Below are positions 47,191-59,500 of a stretch of DNA of 64,000 nt, piece by piece. The stretch is taken from assembly GCA_009746045.1 (NCBI GenBank), contig RPFO01001150.1, forward strand, positions 1-64,000. Reading direction: 5' to 3'. The notes beneath the pieces were generated by a model. That model was not told the origin of the DNA. It was given only the letters and a program-made list of their open reading frames with translations, and did not search any database. How positions within the stretch are numbered: the first letter of the stretch is position 1; the number at the start of each line of letters is the position of its first letter. The stretch comes from Mesostigma viride (taxonomy: Eukaryota; Streptophyta; Mesostigmatophyceae; Mesostigmatales; Mesostigmataceae). Made by a program: the position numbers and the translations under genes.

Positions 47191-47669
47191 TCACACAGAG
47201 GAGCTCATCACCTTATAAAGACTTAGCTTATATTGCTCAGCCGACGTGTGAGACAACTTGGTCAAGGCATCTGAAGGATTCTCAGAACCTGGCAGATGTT
47301 GGATATCTACCAGACCTGCCAACTCCTTCAACAGGAGATAATCAAGATCTCTGCTCCTGGCCAACTGCTTTTGCACAAAATGGACCATGCCCGTGTTATC
47401 TGAAAGGATCAAGGTCTCCAGCTGAAGAGGATGAGGAGTCACTGAAGCCATAGCTATAGCAACAGCTCCTTGATGTACAAAGTGGACTGAATCCCGATCA
47501 CAAATGGCTCTGCACTCAGAGACATCTGAACCCGCAGCAACCCTTCTTTGAAGACGACTGTACAGGCCACAAGACTAGGCCTATGTTGCTGAAGCACAAA
47601 CCAGCCAGCTGACCTGCCTCTGACCTTAGAAACTTGCATGCTATAGTTGTGCTCCCGAGTGGCATCTAT
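47191..47669 (-). pseudogene. Copia RNase H relic of a third Cop family
   Basis: Minus-strand remnants in two frames. The first (47669-47454) has SKVRGRSAGWFVLQQH, and the second (47451-47191) has SDNTGMVHFVQ, QLARSRDLDYLLLKE and DALTKL. It is close to the Cop-A RNase H but clearly distinct. The frame changes between the two parts, and the first catalytic Asp region is altered. RT and everything upstream are missing at the junction near 47680. Confidence 0.85.
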
Positions 47670-47709
47670 CCGCTGGCCGGTAGTCGCCGGCCTGGGCGCC
47701 TAGTCAGGT

Positions 47710-48066
47710 CACTAGGAACTCGCGACTGAGAAAACTGAGATTTCCTGAGATTTCCTGAGAAAAAAACTGAGATTTCCTGAGATTTCCTGAGATGTCCTGA
47801 GATTTTCTGAGATTTCCTGAGATTTTCCTGAGATTTCCTGAGATTTCCTGAGAGAGTGACCTGAGATTTCCTGAGATTGGCCTGAGAAAATTGGCTTTTT
47901 CTCAGGAAATCTCAGGAAATCTCAGGGCTAAGTGGAAACTGAGATTTTACGTGGACACTGAGATTTTTTTTTTTCAGGCTGAAAATCTCAGGGCATTTTC
48001 TCTAACGCTGAAAATCTCAGGGCATTCTCTCAGGCGCTTAAAATCTCAGGGCATTTTCTCAGGCAT
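47710..48066 (+). repeat. Left terminal and subterminal repeats of the CACTA-like element
   Basis: CACTAGGAACTC, then about ten copies of CTGAGATTTC in direct orientation, then copies of the complement from 47895 on. Confidence 0.75.
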
Positions 48067-48554
48067 GCCATTGCCAGAATTAAATGTGTATTCTAACAAG
48101 CATAACACCATCATGCAATAAATCCAACAATTCATTAATGAATTAAATACGTTATTAGCACATCTTGTGGTATTAGGCGTGGCATTCATGGCATCACGCT
48201 GTTTGATAGTAATGAACTTATGTTTCATTGTGGCATTCTGTGACTCATCATTTCAATACCATCAAAATATAAAACATCGACTCAAAACTGCTCTCATCCT
48301 ATTTCTGGATTGCTAGCTGATGCATGGCTCATGGCCATATAACAGCTGGCATGCCAGAGCCCAGCAACGGTGGTTTCACTCAATATTGATGTGTACGTCT
48401 TCTCGTCGAGCTTGTATGCTCCACGATCTGCATCAAGTCAGCCCCAAAAGAAAGAAAGCATACAGAAAGCAAGGAGTTAAATTTACAAACATGATGATAA
48501 TGCCATATGCAACATGATATTCCAAGAATGATATAGAAGGCGGGCATGCTGCCA
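48067..48554. other. AT-rich interior with no recognised gene
   Basis: No supported coding frame; ordinary AT-rich sequence. Confidence 0.4.
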
Positions 48555-48860
48555 TGCATTGCGTGACTGCGTGCAGCCGGCGTGCAGCTAGGTGTGCGTG
48601 CGTGGGCGAGTGCGTGCAGTTGTGCATGAGTGCGTTTGTGCAGGCGTGCCTGATTGGCGGGTGGGTTGATGGCTGTGTGCAGGCGTGCGTGCGTGAGTGG
48701 GTGCGTGAGAGTGTGCAGCTATGTGTGCGTGTGCGTGCACTTGTGCATGTGCGCGTTTGTGCAGGCGTGCCTTGGTGGGTGGGTTGATGGCTGCGTGCAT
48801 GCGTGCGTGCGAGGGTAGGTGCGTGGGAGTGTGCAGCTAGGTGTGCGTGCGTGCAGTCGG
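48555..48860. repeat. GTGCGTGC-rich degenerate tandem repeat, about 130-bp higher unit
   Basis: A block containing GTGCGTTTGTGCAGGCGTGCC and GGTGGGTTGATGGCTG occurs twice (about 48625 and 48750). Frames on both strands are open from low complexity only. Confidence 0.7.
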
Positions 48861-51145
<2,285 letters not shown>

Positions 51146-51699
51146 CACTATCTCACTTTCTCGGTCCAAAAATCAAGCCATCACTCACAAACAGCCACGC
51201 GACTGCTGTGCTCTCACGCCGTCTCATTACACACAACTGATTTAGGTAATGCAACGTTGTTGGCGCGTCAAGGCGTCGGGTATTCATCTCACTTAAGATC
51301 GTTGTGTGTTCCCTTTGCTGCTTTGCTGGATAACGCATGTTTCCCTTGCATGCAGGCAATCTACCTAACACAACCATGGCGCACACATCGGCCAGCCCAG
51401 CATGGCGGGGAGGGCACCTGCGGACACAGATTTTGTAGGCTCTGAGCCCTCATCACATCGCTGTAGCACTGGACAGTCTCCTGCGGTAAATTTCTAGAAA
51501 GTCGTCCATTAATTTCAGCAATGATCGCTGGGACAGCCCTACGCGGATGTTATACTGCATTTGTAAGATGCTTGTGGCTGTGCATCTTACAAGCCACCCT
51601 CGGACTGTGATTGAGTGCACTTCTCCTTCATGTGTTTTGTCAGTACAGTTTGTCATGCTAATGTAATGCAGAAAACCGCAATTCAGGCAGCAAGGTAGC

Positions 51700-52130
51700 A
51701 GCCATGTTGATTTTGATGATGATGATGATGATGACTTGGTTTAGGTGGTCTTTTGAACTTGTTGATTTTAATGAAATAAGTTTACCTGTGCGTGGTGTTG
51801 ATTTGTTAGTTTGCTACGCCTTTGGTTGTCATGTTGACGTTTGTCATGTTAACAGTTGTGGACATTTTGTCATGTTAACAATTTTTTCGGCCTTCGTTTG
51901 ACATTTCTTGACACATCACCTTGGTTTGTCAGTGTATTGACATTTTTTTCCGTGTTGATATGTTGATATTTCAAAGATTGTCAAGGTTTTGTCAACCTTT
52001 CAACATTCTGTCAAGGTTTGTCAAGCCTTTGATGTTATCATGTCAAGCTTTTGTCAAGTTCTGTCAAGGTTTGTCAAGGTCATGTCAGTTGATATGTCAA
52101 GAATCTATATTACTAATTTGGCAATGTAAG
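51700..52130. repeat. TGTCAA-rich repeated sequence
   Basis: A (GAT)n run (51714-51735) is followed by many TGTCAAG/TGTTGA words (51830-52110). The complement TTGACAAA appears at 52498. This may be the subterminal repeat of another transposon nested in the larger element. Confidence 0.5.
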
Positions 52131-52476
52131 GTAATCCGACACTATTCAGGGCATCACCGAGTACGCGGCCAATCCAGAAGGGGCGGACTGACTGACCACC
52201 AATCCGCGCCAAGCGCACGGAAGAACTGCCAACCAATCCGCGCAAAGCTCCCAGCCAGCGAAGCGAGCGGCCGCTTTAGCGGCCTCCTCTCTGGAGGGCA
52301 GCGAAGGAGACCGTCAGTCAGTCACGATTCCTCTCCGGAGTGCAGCGAAGGAGCACGCTTCTACGAACTACAGTATGCGTCTACAGCGGGCAGCGGGCAG
52401 TCCCTCCATGGTCTCTCTACCGCCAAAAATTTATTAAATTTTTCTTTTTTTTGGGCTGTGTGAAGCCAGCGGGTCA

Positions 52477-52542
52477 CACTAGAACTATTTGACCATTCTT
52501 GACAAACAATTGTCAAAGTTTGTCAACACTCCGTTCCTAGTG
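52477..52542. repeat. 66-bp inverted repeat with CACTAG ends
   Basis: CACTAGAAC on the left faces GTTCCTAGTG on the right, with TTGACAAACAATTGTCAA between. It is either a miniature CACTA-like insertion or the end of a nested one. Confidence 0.5.
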
Positions 52543-52558
52543 TGGCAGCGAGGATGGC

Positions 52559-52977
52559 ATGCCTGCACCAAGGAAGAGGAGGAGGGGTAAGCAGCCTGCA
52601 GCAGAAACTGATTCCTCCATCTGCAGCGGCAGTGATAATGGTAGCCAAGAAGATGTGGCTCCACCTAGCAGCGACAGTGATGACCCATGCAGCTACAATG
52701 CGTCTGAACCTGCACGGGGAAGCGTGGACGGAGGGGGAGAGGAAGGAGGCAGCCTGCAGCAGAAAATGATGCTGATTCTGCCCGTGGTGGCGATGGCCGC
52801 GAGTATGCAGCTGAACCTACGCGGGGGAATCGTGGGCAGAGGGGGAGAGGGGTTAGGCAGCACAAGAATGTGGCTGAACCTAGCCGGGGCGACCTTGCAC
52901 CAACGAGGAGAAGTGCAAGGGCGTATGGAAAAGTGAGCTACGCTGAAGCAGATTGTAGCAACTCGTCTAGTGACTGA
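52559..52977 (+). pseudogene. Basic/Ser-rich protein fragment with one frameshift
   Basis: ATG 52559 opens a frame starting MPAPRKRRRG, then Ser/Asp-rich. A second frame from about 52750 to 52977 is rich in Arg-Gly (PTRGNRGQRGRG-like, AT-hook style) and ends SSSD. A PAAE(T/N)D motif occurs in both, so one base was lost or gained near 52750. It may be a DNA-binding protein of the transposon. Confidence 0.4.
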
Positions 52978-53094
52978 AATTGATGTTCTTATTAAACTTG
53001 AAGAGCTGTACTCCAACTGCACAAGAAATTATTATTATAATTTGTGATCAAAGTGATTTCTGGTTGCGTGGTATGAATGCGATTTCTCTGTGTG

Positions 53095-53452
53095 CATGAG
53101 GTTTCTCAGTTTTTCTCAGGCCTTAAGTTTCCCAGATATTCTCAGTCTCAGATTTTCTCAGGCAGCAACCTGAGAAAAAACCGGGCGCCTGAGAAATTTC
53201 GTTCCTGAGAAAAAAAAATCTCAGGCCAGGCGACTTTCTCAGGCTGATCTCAGTTTTCTCAGTTTTCTCAGTTTTCTCAGGTGATTTTCTCAGTTTTCCT
53301 GAGAAAACTGAGATTTTTCTCAGTTGATCTCAGGAAATCTCAGGAAATCTCAGGACATCTCAGGAAATCTCAGGAAATCTCAGGCAGCCTTCCTGAGAAG
53401 ACTGAGAAAACTGAGAAAAACTGAGAAAACTCTCAGATCTGAGTTCCTAGTG
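53095..53452 (-). repeat. Right terminal and subterminal repeats of the CACTA-like element
   Basis: Inverted counterpart of 47710-48066. Copies of TTTTCTCAG and CTCAGGAAAT are followed by GAGTTCCTAGTG at the end. Confidence 0.75.
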
Positions 53453-53570
53453 GTGGGCATCGAAGATTGGTGTCTAGATGCTAGTCGGTGCCTAAGCAAG
53501 GTACGGAAGCCAGTGCGCGCCGGGACGGTCAGAGAACCGTCGCCCTCGGTAGCACAGATCCGCTGAGTGC

Positions 53571-53666
53571 CGGTAGTCTCGGGTTAGAGGCTCGAGCATG
53601 CACTATCGGGTAGCCTACCGGTAGTCTCGGGTTAGAGGCTCGAGCATGCCTTATCGGTTAGCGCCG
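53571..53666. repeat. Tandem duplication, 2 x 48 bp
   Basis: Units at 53571 and 53619 share CGGTAGTCTCGGGTTAGAGG and CTCGAGCATGC. Confidence 0.9.
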
Positions 53667-53864
53667 CGCCGCTGAGCTCCTTGCGGCCTGGCCAGCTGCA
53701 AGGGGTCAATAGCAATCAGTGGCGGCTGCGGGCTCAGCCTCCCACAATCGGTTCCCCAAACAACAAAAATCCCGTCTCCATCGCCGGCGTGCTAGCCAGC
53801 GGTGAAGGGCGTTCAACTTGTATTCACAACAGTCAACATTACCGTTGACCATTTTTCTGGGCTC

Positions 53865-54333
53865 ATGGCGCTTGGCGCGGAGCGAACGCCAGCTCCAACC
53901 CAGGACCAGGGAACGCAAGCATCAACTCCGCGGCGGATGCATGGGAGTGGCGCAGCCACCGTGGCGACTGAGCCAGCTGGTGGCTCGGTCAACACAGCTC
54001 CGGGGCAGCAGTCAGCACCAACTGCCCGGAAAGTTTTCAAGAAAGAAGAGCTGCCAAGTAAGCTGCCAGAAATTCTGACGCCGTCCGCCGTGGAGGAGTT
54101 TATTAACAGCCTGGGCGAGCTCCGGCAGGACTACAACGAACTGTCCGACGCAGTTTTCCTCACCAAGCTGCGCCGGTCAGAGGTATGCAACGAGGCTACG
54201 GGTAATGCGGACGTGCGAGGGGTCATTATCAACGCCAGCAAAGAGGCGTGGACCTGGCCCGACACAGTGAAGGCCCTGCAGGAGGTGCTCGACACCTCAA
54301 GCTTTCCTGACGAGGAAAATGAGGGGCAGGCGC
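53865..54333 (+). pseudogene. Gag-like frame interrupted by Cop-C
   Basis: 157 codons from ATG 53865 (MALGAERTPAP context), open until it runs into the LTR of Cop-C. A Thr/Gly-rich N-terminus is followed by a charged helical region (KKEELPSKLPEIL; LGELRQDYNELSDAVF). Size, composition and setting fit the N-terminal part of an LTR-element Gag. If GGCGC (54329-54333) is the target duplication, the rest of the frame should resume beyond the window end. Confidence 0.5.
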
Positions 54334-55021
54334 AGTTAACCTTTTTATAAACGCAATGTGTAGGATATGGTTGCAATGCAGCAATGTGTGAATATGGTTG
54401 GAAACGGAGCGTTTTTAAAATTGGATAATGTTACAGCGCTCACACACTTGAGGCTTGTACACGAGTTTGCCAAGTCAAGGCAACACACGTGAGGCGGGCT
54501 CGCAAGAGATGCCCAATTGGCACTGGCCTATTCTTTATATACTTGTGCACTGTGCTTGCTAGTCCTGAGCAGCCTAGGAGGCCTGCTCAGTAATAACACC
54601 CCCGGTACAGTATTCACTACCTGTACAGCGCCCAGTTCCTATACAGTAGGTCTGCCATACAGGTACAGTGACCACAGAGGACAGTCCACAGTGACTATCG
54701 CATCTGCACCTAGAAGTCCAGGACTAAACCTGCGGTACCAACAGACCACAGGTTAAGGTTCCTATTTCCTGCGTACGACGTCAATACCGTCGTAGGTTCA
54801 GCACCTAATTCCTGTCAGCCCAGGAATTACTGTCGACCCCATATGTCGTCGGCAAATATTCACGTCCGACTTAGAAGAACAGCCGGCTCGCGCTCGCGCG
54901 CGACCGGGAAGTCGGAACGCCATAACTTTCTTGATACTTGTCGGAATGAACTCGTTCCGGTGCCGCTGGAATCACAGAGATATGCCGAATCAGGAACACG
55001 CCAATGCGCTTGGCGTTAACT
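54334..55021 (-). repeat. 3' LTR of Cop-C
   Basis: 688 bp with perfect 7-bp inverted ends AGTTAAC...GTTAACT. On the minus strand it follows a purine tract AAGAAAAGAAAGGATTGG, close to that of Cop-A. A single LTR is visible, so the outer boundary rests on these signals and on the break of the plus-strand frame. Confidence 0.7.
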
Positions 55022-55282
55022 CCAATCCTTTCTTTTCTTGAGCTGTAGCAGCTCACACAAGTCTACATACAAACACACACAATGGGTACTGGACATCCTC
55101 CCCGACTACAAGTCACAACCCGCTGGGCATGACAGTCAGCTTGGATTCCTTATTATATGTACATAGCACCCATACTGGTTCAGGAGCACAAACAAATTAC
55201 AATGAGTCCCTATCCCTTCACGGGAGGCTCGTTGTGTTACCCATGTACAAGAGGTTGGCCAACTGTGGCAGCCCATAGGTGT
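55022..55282 (-). other. Cop-C 3' untranslated region and purine tract
   Basis: Contains the minus-strand purine tract next to the LTR. No gene is seen. ATTACAATGA(G/A)T(T)CCCTATCC also occurs near 43650, linking this region to the truncated element there. Confidence 0.5.
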
Positions 55283-55752
55283 TCAGCTAAGAACTTGAGA
55301 AGTATGTACAACCTTCAGGACCTTAGGCGAAACCCCACAGATCACCCACAACAGCTCATCAGAAAACATTGCTGACCCCCAGACGGGAGTCGGCGCCGGC
55401 CCCTTATCGAAATACTGAGACACAACATCTACGCGGGCACGTTGGCGAGTAACCACTGCAGCTACAGCTGGCATACTCTCTGTGATAACCAAGCTTGCCC
55501 CATCGTGTCCAATAGGCTTTGTCACTAGAGCATGGGGCTGCCCCTCACTGCTATCACTAGCAGCTACATTACACACCCCTGGGGGCACCCTCCAGGGTTC
55601 AGGGATGTGTGCAGGCTCAAGTCAATGATCAGCAGCCTTGCCCTTGCCCTTATCCTGGGATGGACCAGCCTTCTCCTTGCTGCCAACCTGAGCTGGCTTG
55701 CTCTGACCTTCCTGCCTCAGGTACGAGGGACACTCATTCCTGAAGTGACCCT
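55283..55752 (-). CDS. gag: Cop-C Gag C-terminus and same-frame extension after a UGA
   Basis: Starts at the Cop-B insertion with the His and last Cys of the zinc knuckle (HFRNEC) and a Lys/Gln-rich tail. It stops at TGA (55622-55624), followed by CTTGAG. The same frame then stays open for about 112 codons to 55283. That extension has no protease, integrase or RT motif and is unrecognised. The layout parallels Cop-A, where Pol follows a UGA in the gag frame. Confidence 0.65.
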
Positions 55753-56131
55753 AGTTATGCAACACGAAGCTTGGAATGCTCGGGCACTGCCAAATGGCGA
55801 GAGTGTGCGTGAACGACGAGACACCTTGGCATTAGGATAATGTGGCACATATACTGCTGGCCAGCCGTCAACGATGGCTGGCCAGACTTTGCGTAAGTTA
55901 AACTAACTTACTGATCCTGGACGGACTAACCTATCAGTTACAACCTGATCTAGTCAGTCCTAACATGACAACTACAGTCCCGGTACTGAGGTACCGGCTC
56001 ATCACATACTGAGTACAGCCACGTGTCCATGCCACGACTGTTCTAGTCCAGCACCGTCCCAGTACCCAATTGGGCGCCGGCGGTGCTGGCACGTGTCCAC
56101 TTAGGCTACAGGCGGGAGACTTAGACTAACT
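55753..56131 (-). repeat. 3' LTR of Cop-B
   Basis: On the minus strand it starts AGTTAGTC and ends GCATAACT, so the ends are AGTTA...TAACT. A 10-bp inverted repeat with a 9-nt loop (55857-55885) and a 7-bp one with a 3-nt loop (55894-55910) sit side by side. The purine tract AAAGTGGG precedes it in the interior. Confidence 0.94.
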
Positions 56132-56514
56132 CCCACTTTAAGTTTTCTTTGGGTTTCAACAGAAACACACATAGCCATCAAATGGACGCAGCCATTCCCA
56201 ATGCCTTAAAAAACTGTCAGATAACCTACTAGGACCCAAAGGTCACCTCACACATGTACAAGAGATGCATTAAAAAGGCCCCATGTCTCAAGCATGGTTT
56301 CTTAACTGAGTGAGATGGGTGCTCCAGGCCCCAGCATGTCATGGTCATCCAAACAAGTGTCTCACAAAATTTTATTCAATAAATAACACATTCATCATGT
56401 CCCAACTTTCTAGACCAGTGCTTCTCACTGTCAGAAAACTACCCAGCTGCCACTGCAGCCTTTCAGCTGCAGTATTAGGCAGGGGGTCATGGGCTAACAT
56501 GTACAATGTGCCAG
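56132..56514 (-). other. Cop-B 3' untranslated interior
   Basis: About 380 bp between the Pol stop and the 3' LTR. It holds the polypurine tract and nothing else recognised. Confidence 0.6.
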
Positions 56515-59500
56515 TCACTTCAGACTGTAACCAGGGTTCATCAACCCATACAAGACCTGGTATTGTGGTCCTGCTGCTTGTGGCACCTTGGTCAGTGCAT
56601 CTGCAGCATTGTCTTTGTCCCTGACGTGGGCTTTAGACTCCAGGTACTTGCATTCCTGTTTTAGCACAATCCAATCCAGGTCCGAGTGTACAGCCAAAGG
56701 ATTGGCAAGGAAAGAGATGATAGATTGAGAGTCAGTCAGCAAATGTGCTTTCACTCCTGCAGAGCTACCAGCCTGGTGTTGAAGCCAGACCAGCAAGTGA
56801 TTGAGATACCTTGCATGCAAGACAGAAGATACCACAGCCCTGCATTCAGCTACATTGCTACTCACAGCTTTCCTCTTGTGCAATCTACTGAACCAGGAGA
56901 CTAGTGACTTCTTCCCACCTTGGTTATGCAGGAAAAACAATCCAGCCTCTCTGGCTTGAACCTTGGTAACTACCCTGGACTCCATTGAACTATCCATCAT
57001 GCACGTGATGTGAATGGGAGTAAACAGGTCCAGTGAGTGAAGCATCAAAGGTGGACCATCATGCAACAACTGCTTGATTGCCCGTGCTCCTACCTCCTGT
57101 AGTACCTCATCATCTACCCTGCTCACAAAAGCCAGGTGGGGTGCACATGTAGCACATAGCCAACCAAGCTTGCCTCTAATGGTAGGGCACATGTCAGGGG
57201 TGATGTGAACAGGCAGGACATCCAGACAAGACTTAATGTATTCAGCAGAGGCCTGCATGGAACAAACCCAGCTGCCCTGCTGCTGCAGCAACTCAAGCAT
57301 CATGCCACAGAACTTGACTGGCTCCTTGCCCAGCTCTAGCTGCTTGCCAATCTCAAAACTGGCAGACACCTGAGCTATGAAAGCATCCACTGCAGCTCTA
57401 GGACCTGAGATTAACTGATCATCCCCATGCCAGACAAACATCATCATTCCATCAGGGTGTGGGATGACAAACAGGCAAGGGTCAATGTCATCATAGGTGG
57501 CCCCTAGCTTCATGAATACCTCCTGTGCAGACAGCCTAAAAATTTTTGGAGCTGACTGCAACCCTTCAACCCCCAGGTTTGGCCTCAACAAGGGTTGAAC
57601 AATATCCCTGTGCCACACCTTAGGAGTATTCACCACGTATACCTGACCTCTCCAGACCTGCTGTGCTATGGCAGGGTCCCCCTTTAGAAAGGCTCTTTTG
57701 ATATCTGTGGCTTTACACACATAATCCTTCCCTGTATTAAGCTGATGCAAAAACAAGGAAAGCAACACCTTGAGAGACGTTTGCTGAATACCAGGAGTAT
57801 AAAGCTCAGCCTCTGTCAGCTCTGTAGAGCCCCTGAACTCAGTAACACATGGCCTAGCATGGAAAATGGGTGGTCCCCCATCAGCCTGAGGTTTATGCTT
57901 GCACACAAACTTTAACCTTAGCTTCTTGGCTCCAGCTGGCATAGCATCAAGAGGAGTCACAGGTGGTGTGTGTGTGGGACTACGTGCATCTGGAACAACC
58001 CACTCCTCCCTGGCTTTGGTAAAAGCCTCCAGCCACTTAAGAAACCCAATCTGCGTCTGGCAGTCCCGTACAATATCATCATAGGACAGGGGAGACATGG
58101 ATGCAACATCCCATCTACCAAGCCCAAACGCTGAAGGGTGTAGCTTTTGAGAGTGTATGAGGTCCTCCACACACGGTTCCTGACCTGGGAGGTACTTGGG
58201 CTTAACTGCATTGATGGCAGCATCCAACCCAGTGCTAATCTGGCTCAAAGGGATTTTAAAATGATCTAGAGGCACCTGTCCTACCCCTGCCACACTCAAC
58301 CTCCCAGCTGAGATGACAACACCAGGGTAAGATACAAAAGGTTCCCCTAACAGGGCATTCCCTGAGTAGCCCTCAACCACCTGAAATGGAGTGGGCATAC
58401 CCAAGATTTGAATGCTCACCTGACCTTTGACCTGCATTTTGGTTTTGCCTGAAAAATCTGACACTCTAGCCCATGGTGAGGCCTTCATTTTCAGACCAGA
58501 TACAGCTTCTGCACTGATGATACTCACCTGTGCTTGGGTGTCTACAGCCAAAATACTAGGATCTTGACCTGCATCCCCTACAGCATTGACCTGTGCTGTA
58601 CCTGTTGCCACAACTGCTTTAGTGTTGTGTGCCTTGTGCAAGGCCTTAAGAATCTCAGCAAATGACTTCCTGGGAACGACAGGATCTGCTCTATTTTGTG
58701 ACTCCTCCAGGTGTGAGGGAGGTGCTACCTGCTGCTCACCCTGTGCACCGTCCTCCTGCCCAGGTGGACTATTGGGTTGTAGTGGGGCTGCACTACTGAG
58801 GAACACAGGAGCTTCTACTGTGGTACTAGTGCTTGCATCAATGACGTCCTTAGCCAATTCATTGGGTGAGATCAATCCACCAGACTCCTGCTCTGAATCC
58901 ATGTCCAAGAATTCTACCCCTGACACGTCTGCCAGTGGTGGGTAATAAAGCTTGAGTCTATGCTTGCTGACCACACGCTCTCTGTCATGTTGTATAGTGA
59001 CTGCAGTCCCTTCTTCATGAATTTTGGTGACTACAGCTGGACCGTGCCATCTGGCAGAGTGTGCTCTTCCTCTGTCACCCTCTCTGAAAAACAACACATG
59101 GTCCCCCACTTCAAACACAGGCCTGGCATTATTTTTGTCTTTCTTTGCCAGCAACTTGGCTAAGTGCTGCCTTTGTGTGTTGTAGTGAGTGTGTACCTCT
59201 GAAGCATAGCTGCCTGACTGAAGGCCAGTTGGGGTGATTTCCCCAAAAGGTGAGGACATTATTGGTTTGGCGTTTAGCTGGGTAGTCACCCCTGCTGCCC
59301 AAGATGCCCTGTCAGCATAGCTACCAGAGTCAGCCAACCTGGATGGCATTTTTCTTATCACATCCCTGATGGCTCTCATGGTACGTTCTACCAACCCCTG
59401 ACGTTCATGATCTTGAGCCCCAGACACTTCTATCTTGGGCAGGTCATTCCTGTCCTGGATGCAGAGAAACTGCTGATCCAGCATTACTTTTTCAATGGGG

